64,000 bases of DNA from JASLDZ01 sp965199975 (GTDB lineage Bacteria; Pseudomonadota; Alphaproteobacteria; Caulobacterales; Caulobacteraceae), in contig OZ241340.1 of NCBI GenBank assembly GCA_965199975.1, positions 1,860,001 through 1,924,000 of the forward strand. Reading direction: 5' to 3'. The position numbers and the translations under genes are program-made. Positions 16,607-24,952 of this stretch are shown here, piece after piece. The notes below the pieces were generated by a model. It did not search any database, had not been told where the DNA came from, and was given only the letters and a program-made list of their open reading frames with translations. Position 1 is the first letter of the stretch. Each line of letters begins with the position of its first letter.

Positions 16607-17124
16607 GCGGGGAGGGGGCCGATGCGCGGCCGCTGATCGTCACCCTCAAGCTGGATGCGGCGAGCTTCGCCCGGCTGGACGATCTGCGCCGCGAGCATTT
16701 TCCCGCGGCGATCAACCGGCTGTCGGCGCACCTGACGCTGTTCCACCACCTGCCGGGCGAGCGGCTGGACGAGGTGGCCGCCGACCTCGCCGCCGTCGCC
16801 CGCGGGCCCCGGCCGCGCCTGCGGATCGGCGCGCCGCGCCTGCTCGGGCGGGGCGTGGCCTTCGACATCGATTCGGCCGGGCTGATGCAGGCCCGGCGCG
16901 AGCTGGCGCGGCGCTGGGCGCCCCTGCTCTCGGCGCAGGACCGGCAGGGCTTCCGGCCGCACGTGACGGTGCAGAACAAGGTCGAGCCCGCCGCAGCGCG
17001 CGCCCTGCGCGACGACCTGGCCCAGCGCCTCGCGCCATGGAACGGCGAGGGCGAGGCGCTGCAGCTGTGGCGCTATCTCGGCGGTCCGTGGGCGGCCGAA
17101 GCGGAGTTCGCCTTCGCGCGCTGA
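16603..17124 (+). CDS. 2'-5' RNA ligase / cyclic phosphodiesterase family protein (173 aa)
   Basis: 2H phosphoesterase. The two HxT motifs are present: HLTLFHHL (about 48) and HVTVQNKV (about 125), each on the family's expected strand. It most probably opens 2',3'-cyclic phosphates or 2',5' linkages in RNA, although in vivo substrates of the bacterial family are uncertain. Its ATG overlaps the stop of the nucleoside transporter, suggesting a shared role in nucleotide salvage or RNA end repair; that link is inferred only from the overlap. The end is 6 bp from the convergent amidase gene. Confidence 0.85.
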   Translation: MSGEGADARPLIVTLKLDAASFARLDDLRREHFPAAINRLSAHLTLFHHLPGERLDEVAADLAAVARGPRPRLRIGAPRLLGRGVAFDIDSAGLMQARRELARRWAPLLSAQDRQGFRPHVTVQNKVEPAAARALRDDLAQRLAPWNGEGEALQLWRYLGGPWAAEAEFAFAR

Positions 17125-17130
17125 GCACCC

Positions 17131-18342
17131 TCAGCGCGAAGCGATGCGGCGCTCTTGGGCGAAGTAGTCGTCGATGGCGGCGGCCAGGCGATCCATCATG
17201 CGGCGGCGCTCGTGCGCATCGGTGAGGCGCGCCTCGTCGTCGGGGTTGGTGATGAAGCCCATCTCCAGCAGCACCGCCGGCACGTCGGGCGCCAAGAGCA
17301 CCATGTAGTTCGCATCGCGGTGCGAGCGCCGCAGCAGGGGCGAGACCTCCCCGATCTCGTCCAGCACCTCCTCGGCGAACACCGAGGAGCGGTTGCGTGT
17401 CTCGCGCTGGGTGAGGTCGAACAGGATGTGGTTCACGGCTGGATCGGCGCCGGGCATGCGCACGTCGAACCAGTTGGCGCCGTGGCGTTCGCCGCCGGCG
17501 CCGAACACGCTGGCCGAGGAGCGGTCGGCGCCGTGTTCGCTCATGGTGTAGACGGTGGCGCCCTTCAGCTCGGGCTCGGTCCCGGCATCGGCGTGCAGCG
17601 CGATGAAGAGGTCCGCGTTGGCGCGCCGCGCGATGCGCACGCGCTCGGTCAGCGGCACGAAGACGTCGCTGTCGCGGGTCATGACGACCTTGTAGCGGCC
17701 GCTCTTCAGCAGGCGCTCCTTCAGCGCCTGTGCGGCGGCGAGGGTGATTCGCTTCTCCAGCGCCTCGTTTCCGTGGGCGCCGGGGTCCTTGCCGCCGTGA
17801 CCGGCGTCGATCACCACGATCTTCTTGGCGGGGACGAGGGGCTCCACCGGCGCATCGATCCGCACGTTGCGGGCCTGGGCCGCCTTGGCGGGCGGCAGCG
17901 GCTGGTCGTCGCCCTCGAGGTCGACCACGTAGCGATAGGCCTCGATCCCGTCGGCGGGGGGCAGCAGGAAGCGGCGCTTGACCACGGCGGGCCGCGCCAG
18001 CTGCAGGTTCAGCCGGGCCGCGCCCGCGTCGTCGTCCACCGTCCAGTGGCGCACGAGGCCCGCGCCCGCACCCTCCATGTCGCCCGAGGCGTCGGCGCCC
18101 ACGAGATCGAGGCGCACGAGGCCGGTGGGATCGGCGCCCTCGAGCAGCCGACCCTTTGCGGCCCCGGCCAGTTCGACCACCACCCGCGTGGTGTGGGCGT
18201 CGCCGCCCAGGCGGACCTTGAGCACGGTCGCGCCCGGCGACGGCGCGGGGCCCGTCGCGGCGGCGGCCGCGCCGGTGAGCACGCACAGGGTGGCGGCGGC
18301 GCGGAGCGCGCGACCGGTCCAGCCTCGACGCAAGCCTTGCAC
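17131..18342 (-). CDS. N-acetylmuramoyl-L-alanine amidase, AMIN + Amidase_3
   Basis: Periplasmic zinc amidase (AmiA/B/C type) that cleaves the stem peptide from MurNAc during cell separation. The N-terminal AMIN domain (about 30-130) is followed by Amidase_3 (about 170-400). Zinc and catalytic residues are seen in VVIDAGHGGKDPGA (His), GNEALEKRITL (Glu), FIALHAD (His) and VLLEMGFITN (Glu). I chose GTG 18342, with GGAG five bases upstream, because the product then begins with a clean signal peptide; ATG 18402 would add 20 Arg-rich residues. It is divergent from rne. Its activity is probably controlled by LytM factors such as the NlpD-like protein at 44055. Confidence 0.9.
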   Translation of the reverse strand: MQGLRRGWTGRALRAAATLCVLTGAAAAATGPAPSPGATVLKVRLGGDAHTTRVVVELAGAAKGRLLEGADPTGLVRLDLVGADASGDMEGAGAGLVRHWTVDDDAGAARLNLQLARPAVVKRRFLLPPADGIEAYRYVVDLEGDDQPLPPAKAAQARNVRIDAPVEPLVPAKKIVVIDAGHGGKDPGAHGNEALEKRITLAAAQALKERLLKSGRYKVVMTRDSDVFVPLTERVRIARRANADLFIALHADAGTEPELKGATVYTMSEHGADRSSASVFGAGGERHGANWFDVRMPGADPAVNHILFDLTQRETRNRSSVFAEEVLDEIGEVSPLLRRSHRDANYMVLLAPDVPAVLLEMGFITNPDDEARLTDAHERRRMMDRLAAAIDDYFAQERRIASR

Positions 18343-18763
18343 CGTCGCTCCGTGTCCCCTTCGCCGCGGCTGCGGCCTTGTCCGATCCCTTGCACGCGCC
18401 ATGTAGACAAAGGCTTAACCACGGCCCCCGCGGCCTTGCGGCGCTGCGCTTTTCTTTCGCAGGCGTTTGCTGCACAGTCCCCCGCGCCGCGATGCGCCGC
18501 TCGACTTCGAGCGCGCCCGCCGCACCATCACCCCGCGCCTCGCCGCCGCGCTTGCCAGAGCGACGCGGGCGCACCCAAGCCGCCGCGGTTCTGCGTACTG
18601 TGCGCAAGGCCGTTTGCAGGACAACCCATGGGCCGCGTCGCCTCCGCCCCGTACCGACCGATCGCTGCAGCACAGCTGCCCGGCGTCGGCGGGGCCGAAC
18701 GTGCGACCGCCCCCACTCGGCGCCCGGACTTCGCGTCCGCCGCGCGCCGCACAAGGCTTACAC
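18343..18763. promoter_or_regulatory. Divergent amidase/rne promoter region and rne leader
   Basis: About 420 bp between the amidase start and the rne ATG. The rne frame is open back to 18467, but this stretch shows no RNase E homology and is more likely a long 5' leader. In other bacteria the rne leader is the site of autoregulation by RNase E. I see no clear -35/-10 pair. Local AT-richer spots at 18405-18420 and 18450-18475 are the best candidates for promoter elements. Confidence 0.4.
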
Positions 18764-21400
18764 ATGACCAAGAGAATGCTGATCGACGCGGCGCATGCCG
18801 AGGAGACCCGCGTCGCCGTCGTCGATAACGGCAAGATAGAGGAACTCGACTTCGAGATCGCCGCCAAGCGCCAGCTTCGCGGCAACATCTACCTCGCCAA
18901 AGTGGTTCGCGTGGAACCCTCGCTGCAGGCGGCCTTCGTGGAGTACGGCGGCAACCGCCATGGCTTCCTCGCCTTCAGCGACATACACCCCGACTATTTC
19001 CAGATCCCCGCAGCCGACCGCGAAGCCCTGCTGCGCGAAGCGGCCGAGCACCACGACGACGAGCCGCACGAGGCCGCGGAGGGCGAGGACCACCGCGACG
19101 ACGACGCCGCCGTCGAGCGCGAACTCGACCGCCGGCGCGAGCGCATGCTGCGCCGCTACAAGATCCAGGAGGTGGTGCGCCGCCGCCAGATCATGCTGGT
19201 GCAGGTCGTCAAGGAGGAGCGCGGCAACAAGGGTGCGGCGCTCACCACCTACCTGTCGCTGGCCGGGCGCTACTGCGTGCTCATGCCCAACACTGCGCGC
19301 GGCGGCGGCATCAGCCGCAAGATCGTCAGCGCCACCGATCGAAAGCGCCTGAAGAGCGCGGTGGCCAGCCTGGACGTGCCCGCGGGCATCGGCCTGATCG
19401 TGCGCACCGCCGGCGCCAGCCGCACCAAGGCCGAGATCAAGCGCGACTACGAGTATCTGCTGCGCATGTGGGAAACCATCCGTGAAACCACCCTGCAATC
19501 GATCGCCCCCTCGCTGATCTACGCGGAGGAGGATCTGGTGAAGCGCGCGGTGCGCGACATGTTCGACAAGGAGTTCGACTCGATCCAGGTCGAAGGTGAG
19601 GCTGGTTACAAGGAGGCGCGTGACTTTATGCGCCTGATCATGCCCAGCCAGGCCAAGAAGGTCATCCACTACAAGGACATGACACCCTTGTTCGTGCGTC
19701 ATCGGGTGGAAGACCAGATCGGCCAGATCCATTCGCCGGTCGTGCCGCTGCGCTCCGGCGGCTATCTGGTCATCAACCAGACCGAGGCGCTGGTCGCCAT
19801 CGACGTCAACTCGGGTCGCGCCACGCGCGAGCGCAACATCGAGCAGACTGCGCTGAAGACCAACCTCGAGGCCGCCGAGGAGGCCAGCCGCCAGCTGCGC
19901 CTGCGCGACCTGGCCGGCCTGATCGTCATCGACTTCATCGATATGGACGAGGGCAAGAACAACCGGGCCGTCGAAAAGGTGCTGAAGGACTGCCTGAAGG
20001 ACGACCGCGCCCGCGTGCAGATGGGCAAGATCAGCGTGTTCGGCCTGATGGAGATCAGCCGCCAGCGTCGCCGCATGGGCGTGCTGGAGGGCTCCACCCA
20101 CGTCTGCCAGACCTGCGCGGGAACCGGGCGCATCCGCTCCACCGAATCGGCGGCGCTGGAGGCGCTGCGTGCGGTGGAGCTGGAGGCGGTGAAGGGCGGC
20201 GCCGGGGCGGCCAACCTCAAGCTGCCGCAGGCGGTGGCGCTCTACGTGCTCAACTGCAAGCGCGCCTTCCTGCAGCGCCTGGAGGAGACCCACGGCCTCC
20301 TCGTCACCGTGCATCTCGACGACGGTCTGGCCGGCGACGAGCAGGTGATCGAGCGCACCGAAAGCCGCGAAGGCGGCTCGCAGGGCCTGCAGCTCGAGCC
20401 GCCGGTGGTGGCCCCCGCCACCTCCGACGACATGGACTTCGAGGCCGACGACGACGATCCAGCCGAACCGGGCGACGTCGAGGAGGTCGAGACGCGAACC
20501 GACGAGGATCTCGGCGACGCCCGCGACTCCGATGGCCGAGGCGGCCGTCGCCGCCGGCGCCGCGGAGGGCGCGCGCGCGCGGACGAGGCGGGTACGGCCG
20601 ACGCCGGCTCCACGGAAGGCGATGAAGCCGCCGCCGCGGAACCGCGCGAGGAGGGCGCCGAGGACGAGGGCGATGACAGCGAGCGCGGTCGCCGCCGCCG
20701 CCGCGGCCGTCGCGGTGGCCGGCGCACCCGCGAGGAGGGCGCCGCCCCGCAGGGCGCCGACGCCTACGCCTGGCGCAGCGGCGGTCGCGTTCCCGAAGGC
20801 GCGGACGTCTACGCCTGGCGCGATCCCAACGGGGCGCCGGCGATCGAGGGCGCCCCGCCCGTCACGACGTCGACCGCCGCCGACTACGACACGGCCGCTC
20901 CGCAGGTCGAGGGCGCGGCGGACGTCCATGCCCGGAGCGATGCGGACGCCGCCGCACCATCGGCCGAGCCGCAGCCCGCGGGCGCCGATGCCGCGGCCAC
21001 AGCCGTCGAGGCCGAGCCGGTCGCCGCCAAGCCGCGCCGCGTGCGCGCCCCGCGCCGTCGCAAGACGGCGGAGCCGAGCGAGTCGCTGGAGGTCGCGCCG
21101 GCCGCCGAGGGTCACGCTGACGCCGTGGCCGCAGCTTCCGCAGAGGCCCTGACGGAGACGTCGATGGAGCCCGTCGCCGACGCGCCTTCGGCCGATGCCG
21201 CCCCTGCGGCGAACGCGCCGGTCGAGGCCGAGGCGCCCGAGCCGGTGGCGCCCGCCGATCCTGACTTCGTGGCGGAGCCGGAGGTGGTGCAGGCGGTCTC
21301 CGCCCCCGCGCTGCCCACCACCCCGCCCGCGCCCGATCCCAGCGAGATCCGCGGCGCACCCGCGGCGCCGCGTCGCGGCTGGTGGCGTCTGCGCGGGTGA
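18764..21400 (+). CDS. rne: Ribonuclease E (878 aa)
   Basis: Endoribonuclease of the RNA degradosome. It starts MTKRMLIDAAHAEETRVAVV. The S1 domain (about 35-215) carries a long charged insertion (about 85-135), as in Caulobacter. The catalytic DNase I-like part has Asp in VAIDVNSGRAT (D347) and in VIDFIDMD (D390). The Zn-link CQTC (C448, C451) joins protomers. The last 350 residues are a scaffold with two Arg-rich RNA-binding patches (about 590-610 and 645-660) in an acidic Ala/Pro background. The end reads GWWRLRG, matching the GWW motif by which Caulobacter RNase E binds PNPase. Confidence 0.96.
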   Translation: MTKRMLIDAAHAEETRVAVVDNGKIEELDFEIAAKRQLRGNIYLAKVVRVEPSLQAAFVEYGGNRHGFLAFSDIHPDYFQIPAADREALLREAAEHHDDEPHEAAEGEDHRDDDAAVERELDRRRERMLRRYKIQEVVRRRQIMLVQVVKEERGNKGAALTTYLSLAGRYCVLMPNTARGGGISRKIVSATDRKRLKSAVASLDVPAGIGLIVRTAGASRTKAEIKRDYEYLLRMWETIRETTLQSIAPSLIYAEEDLVKRAVRDMFDKEFDSIQVEGEAGYKEARDFMRLIMPSQAKKVIHYKDMTPLFVRHRVEDQIGQIHSPVVPLRSGGYLVINQTEALVAIDVNSGRATRERNIEQTALKTNLEAAEEASRQLRLRDLAGLIVIDFIDMDEGKNNRAVEKVLKDCLKDDRARVQMGKISVFGLMEISRQRRRMGVLEGSTHVCQTCAGTGRIRSTESAALEALRAVELEAVKGGAGAANLKLPQAVALYVLNCKRAFLQRLEETHGLLVTVHLDDGLAGDEQVIERTESREGGSQGLQLEPPVVAPATSDDMDFEADDDDPAEPGDVEEVETRTDEDLGDARDSDGRGGRRRRRRGGRARADEAGTADAGSTEGDEAAAAEPREEGAEDEGDDSERGRRRRRGRRGGRRTREEGAAPQGADAYAWRSGGRVPEGADVYAWRDPNGAPAIEGAPPVTTSTAADYDTAAPQVEGAADVHARSDADAAAPSAEPQPAGADAAATAVEAEPVAAKPRRVRAPRRRKTAEPSESLEVAPAAEGHADAVAAASAEALTETSMEPVADAPSADAAPAANAPVEAEAPEPVAPADPDFVAEPEVVQAVSAPALPTTPPAPDPSEIRGAPAAPRRGWWRLRG

Positions 21401-21460
21401 ACGGCTAAGGACGGCGCAGGGGGAGAGCCGGGCGCGCGTGGCCCGGTGCGGAGCATGTGC

Positions 21461-22876
21461 ATGGCCGCCGCCTCCCGACTCTGCGCCGTCCGCCGGCCGC
21501 TGCGCCAGCACCTTGCGGTGAGCGCCTGCGTCGCGGCGGCCCTGTGCGGCGTGGCCGCCACGCCAGCCGCCGCCCAGCGCGCGAGCGGCCCGCAGCTGAT
21601 CCGCGATACCGAGATCGAGGAGATATTGCACCAGGAGTGCGACCCGATCTTCGCCGCGGCGGGGCTGGGCAAGGTGACCATCCTTCTCGTTCAGGACAAC
21701 GACATCAACGCTGGCACGCTCAGCGGCCAGGTGATGGCGCTCAACACCGGCACCATCCTCAAGGCCGAGACCCCGGGCGAACTGCAGGGCGTGATGGCGC
21801 ACGAGAGCGGCCACGCCGCGCGCGGCGACACCGTGCGCGGCCAGGGCGAGATGGCGCGCGCGGGCCTGGCCCCCATGATCCTCACCCTGGCGCTGGGCGT
21901 GCTGGCGGCGGCGGCGGGCGCACCAGAGGCCGGGCTGGCGTTGGCGGGCTCGGCCCCCGGTTTCGGCCAGCTGAGCTCGCTCGGCTATTCGCGCGAGATG
22001 GAGAGCCGCGCCGATCAGGCGGCCGTCACCTATCTGGAGAAGGCGGGGGATTCCTCGCAGGGTCTGGTCGATTTCTTCGACAACATGCGCTATCAGGAGG
22101 TGTTCTCCGAGGCGCGGCGCTACAAGTTCTTCGTCGATCACCCGATCAGCGCCGACCGCATCGAGAGCCTGCGTCGCCGTGCGCAGGAGCAGCCGCATTA
22201 CAACACACCCGAGAACCCCGCGCTGATCGAGCGATTTGAGATCATGAAGGCCAAGCTCAAGGCCTTTACCGACTATCCCCAGCAAACCTTCATCACCTAC
22301 ACCGAAGCCGACACTTCCTTCCCGGCGCGATATGCGCGGGCGATCGCCTATTACAAGCAGCTGGATACCGACAAGGCGATCAGCCTGATCGACGGCCTGA
22401 TCAAGGACTACCCCACCGATCCCTACCTCTACGAGCTCAAGGGGCAGGTCTATTTCGAGAGCGGCCATCTCAAGGAGGCCGAGGCGGCCCACACTCTGGC
22501 GGTGAAGCTCAAGCCGGGCGCGCCGCTGCTGCAGGTCAACCTGGCGCAGGCGATCCTGGCGCAGGACGACGGCAAGCGCGCCGACGACGCCATCCCCCAC
22601 CTGCAGAAGGCGCTGGCGGTCGAGGACGACAACTCCTTCGCCTGGCGCCTGATGAGCGAGGCCTACGACGCCAAGGGCGAGGCCGGCCCGGCGCGCCTGG
22701 CGGCGGCCGAGGAGAAGTACTCCATCGGCGACAAGGTGCAGGCGCGCATCTTCGCCATGCGCGCGCGCGAACTCCTGCCGCGCAACACGCCCCAATGGCG
22801 GCGCGCCACCGACATCGTGCTGGTGTCCAACCCCTCCAACGACGACCTCAAGCAGCTGGCGCGCCAGACGGGCTGA
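21461..22876 (+). CDS. M48 family metalloprotease with TPR repeats, BepA-like (471 aa)
   Basis: Periplasmic zinc protease and chaperone for outer-membrane proteins. A signal peptide (about 1-38, ending AAAQ) precedes the M48 domain. The zinc motif HESGH (about 115, in GVMAHESGHAARGD) and the third ligand Glu in SREMESRADQ are intact. The C-terminal half (about 280-450) has TPR-like helices, including YLYELKGQVYFESGHLKEAE. This is the BepA/YfgC plan. ATG 21461 is chosen because GGAG lies seven bases upstream; ATG 21455 and GTG 21446 are in frame too. A DsbA-like gene follows by 27 bp. Confidence 0.9.
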   Translation: MAAASRLCAVRRPLRQHLAVSACVAAALCGVAATPAAAQRASGPQLIRDTEIEEILHQECDPIFAAAGLGKVTILLVQDNDINAGTLSGQVMALNTGTILKAETPGELQGVMAHESGHAARGDTVRGQGEMARAGLAPMILTLALGVLAAAAGAPEAGLALAGSAPGFGQLSSLGYSREMESRADQAAVTYLEKAGDSSQGLVDFFDNMRYQEVFSEARRYKFFVDHPISADRIESLRRRAQEQPHYNTPENPALIERFEIMKAKLKAFTDYPQQTFITYTEADTSFPARYARAIAYYKQLDTDKAISLIDGLIKDYPTDPYLYELKGQVYFESGHLKEAEAAHTLAVKLKPGAPLLQVNLAQAILAQDDGKRADDAIPHLQKALAVEDDNSFAWRLMSEAYDAKGEAGPARLAAAEEKYSIGDKVQARIFAMRARELLPRNTPQWRRATDIVLVSNPSNDDLKQLARQTG

Positions 22877-22903
22877 GTCCCGCGCGCGCCTTAGGATCAC
22901 CGC

Positions 22904-23647
22904 ATGCACCGTCTGATCACCGCCCTGTTCGCGGGCGCGACCCTTCTCATGGGCGCGTCGGGCTGCTCGGCGCAGACCTCCAAGGCGCAGGCCGTCGCCG
23001 CGTCCGCGCCGGGCGACGCGGCCTTCGGCGCGCGGGTGCGCGCCTACCTCCTGGCCCACCCTGAGGTGATCGCCGAGGCGCTGCAGACGCTGCAGGAGAA
23101 GGAGACGGCCCAGGCCGCCGCCGACGCCCGCGCCTCCATCCTGACCCACCGCGCGGCGCTCGACCGCGACCCCCGCGATCCGGTGGAGGGGAACCCGAAT
23201 GGGTCGAAGACGATGGTGGAGTTCTTCGACTACCGCTGCCCCTACTGCCGCGTGGCCGCGCCCGAGCTGCCCGCCTTCCTCAAGCTGCATCCCGACGTGC
23301 GGCTGGTGATGAAGGAGTTCCCCATCCTCTCCGAGCAGTCGGAGACCGCGGCGCGCTACGCCCTCGCGGCGGGGAAACAGGGCAAGTACTGGCCGGTGCA
23401 CCAGGGGTTGATGAAGCTGCCCCAGCTGACCGATGCGGCGATCCAGGACGTGCTGAAGGAGAACGGCGTCGACCTCGCCCGCGCCAAGACCGACGCGGAC
23501 TCGCCCGCCGTCCGCCGCCAGATCGAGGACGTCCACGCCCTGGCCACGGCCCTGGCGATCAACGGCACGCCCACCTTCATCGTCGGCGACACCCTCTCCG
23601 CCGGCTGGCTGCCGCAGGAGCTGGGCGCGGCGCTGAAGCGCAAGTAG
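22904..23647 (+). CDS. DsbA family thiol oxidoreductase lipoprotein (247 aa)
   Basis: Periplasmic disulfide oxidoreductase of the Com1/DsbA type. The signal ends in a lipobox-like GASGC (Cys at about 21), so it is probably membrane-anchored. A helical N-terminal segment (40-85) precedes the thioredoxin fold. The active site is CPYC in FFDYRCPYCRVAAPELP (about 110). The cis-Pro loop reads INGTPTFIVGD near 223. It shares a strand with the M48 protease and probably an operon, which fits joint work on envelope protein folding. Confidence 0.9.
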   Translation: MHRLITALFAGATLLMGASGCSAQTSKAQAVAASAPGDAAFGARVRAYLLAHPEVIAEALQTLQEKETAQAAADARASILTHRAALDRDPRDPVEGNPNGSKTMVEFFDYRCPYCRVAAPELPAFLKLHPDVRLVMKEFPILSEQSETAARYALAAGKQGKYWPVHQGLMKLPQLTDAAIQDVLKENGVDLARAKTDADSPAVRRQIEDVHALATALAINGTPTFIVGDTLSAGWLPQELGAALKRK

Positions 23648-23698
23648 GGCTGGGGCGGCCGCAGCGCCGGCGTCGGCGGGCGACAGCCCTCATGGCTT

Positions 23699-24952
23699 TC
23701 AGCCCACGTCCTTGGCCAGCACGCCGATCTCGCCCGGCGGGAGCGCGCCGGCCGGGCGGCGCGGCGGGCGCATGGCGAGCACCGCCGCCAGCGCGCAGGC
23801 CGCCACCGCGGCGAAGCCCCAGAAGGCGGGGGTGAAGCTTCCCAGCCGATCGTGGCTCACCCCCGCGAGCCAGGGCCCCACCGCCGCCAGCGTCGAGACC
23901 AGGCACATCAGCGAGAACAGCTCCAGGTTCCGGCGCCGCCCGAAGTAGGCCAGCAGCAGCACGGCGGTGGCGAGGTAGGACAGGCCGTAGCCCACGCCGA
24001 CGCCCACGACGTAGAGCGCCGCCAGCCCCGGTCCGTGCGCCAGCGCCAGCGCCCCCATGCCCACGATCAGGAAAGCCAACGCCGCCGCCGTCAGCGCGCG
24101 GGGACCGACACGCTGGGACAGGGCGCCGCCCGCCAGACGCGAGAGCGCGTTGAGCAGGTTGTCGGCCGCCAGGAACCCGGCCGCCAGGCCCGCGCCGATG
24201 CCGCGCTCGCTGAGGTGCTGCACCGAGGTGGAGTTCACGCTCACCCCGCACAGCAGGTAGGCGGTGTAGGCGCCCGTCACGATCCAGAACTGCGGCGTGC
24301 GCACGGCGTCGCGCACGCGCCAGCCGTCCTCGACCTCGGCCGCGCGGGAGGGGGCCTCGCCGCCGCGGCGCTCCCAGCGGGGGTCGACCGCCAGTGCGGC
24401 CACGCCTGCGAGCGCCAGCACCACGGCGGCCAGGGTCCACCAGTAGCCGCGCCACCCGTGCTCCAGCCCCAGCCGGCTGAGCAGCGGCCCGGCCGCGCCT
24501 CCCAGGCCGCCGGCGGTGAAGTACAGGCCGAGCGGGAAGGCGGGGCGCGCGAAGCTGCGCGCCAGCACGTAGGCGCCGGGGATGATGGCGGCCAAGGCGA
24601 AGCCCAGCCCGGCCAGCGCCGCCCCCACGAAATAGCCGCCGACGCCGTGGGCGCGGGCGAACAGCGCCAGGCCGGCGGCCAGCACCACGCCGCCGGCCGC
24701 CAGCGTCGCGCGCACCCCCAGCACGCGGATCACCACCGCCGGCGCCAGGCTCGCCAGGCCGCAGGCCACCGCCAGCACGGTGAAGCCCAGCCCCGCCGCG
24801 CTCCAGCTCCAGCCGAGCTCGGCCACCATGGCCGGCAGCACCACGCCCAGCGAGGTGAAGGTCGCCGCGGTGATGGCGAAGAACAGAAGGCCGAGCGCCC
24901 CCAGCGCCCCCCAGGCGCGGGCGCCGCCGCCGGCGGAGGCGAAGGGGGTCAG
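23699..24952 (-). CDS. MFS transporter (about 417 aa), probable CTG start
   Basis: Twelve-helix major facilitator; the sequence is hydrophobic from about residue 15 to the end, with RWERRGG and similar charged segments in the central loop. Motif-like pieces include GLGFALAAIIPGAYVLARSF. No in-frame ATG, GTG or TTG lies near the expected N-terminus. A CTG at 24952 follows GGAGG by five bases and overlaps the TonB receptor stop, giving the usual length. Translation is therefore probably coupled to the receptor gene. The partner TonB receptor suggests it moves the same ligand across the inner membrane; the ligand is unknown. Start confidence is lower than function confidence. Confidence 0.75.
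   Translation of the reverse strand: MTPFASAGGGARAWGALGALGLLFFAITAATFTSLGVVLPAMVAELGWSWSAAGLGFTVLAVACGLASLAPAVVIRVLGVRATLAAGGVVLAAGLALFARAHGVGGYFVGAALAGLGFALAAIIPGAYVLARSFARPAFPLGLYFTAGGLGGAAGPLLSRLGLEHGWRGYWWTLAAVVLALAGVAALAVDPRWERRGGEAPSRAAEVEDGWRVRDAVRTPQFWIVTGAYTAYLLCGVSVNSTSVQHLSERGIGAGLAAGFLAADNLLNALSRLAGGALSQRVGPRALTAAALAFLIVGMGALALAHGPGLAALYVVGVGVGYGLSYLATAVLLLAYFGRRRNLELFSLMCLVSTLAAVGPWLAGVSHDRLGSFTPAFWGFAAVAACALAAVLAMRPPRRPAGALPPGEIGVLAKDVG

Noticed and set aside
18467..18763. In-frame upstream extension of rne by 99 codons
   Set aside because: RNase E homology begins at MTKRML; the upstream residues are low-complexity and unlike any rne N-terminus.
18758..23536. A 1592-codon open frame on the minus strand across rne and the M48 and DsbA genes
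   Set aside because: It is antisense to three genes with strong family matches; its composition is His/Gly/Val-rich without domains. Long antisense frames are expected in DNA with GC-rich third positions.
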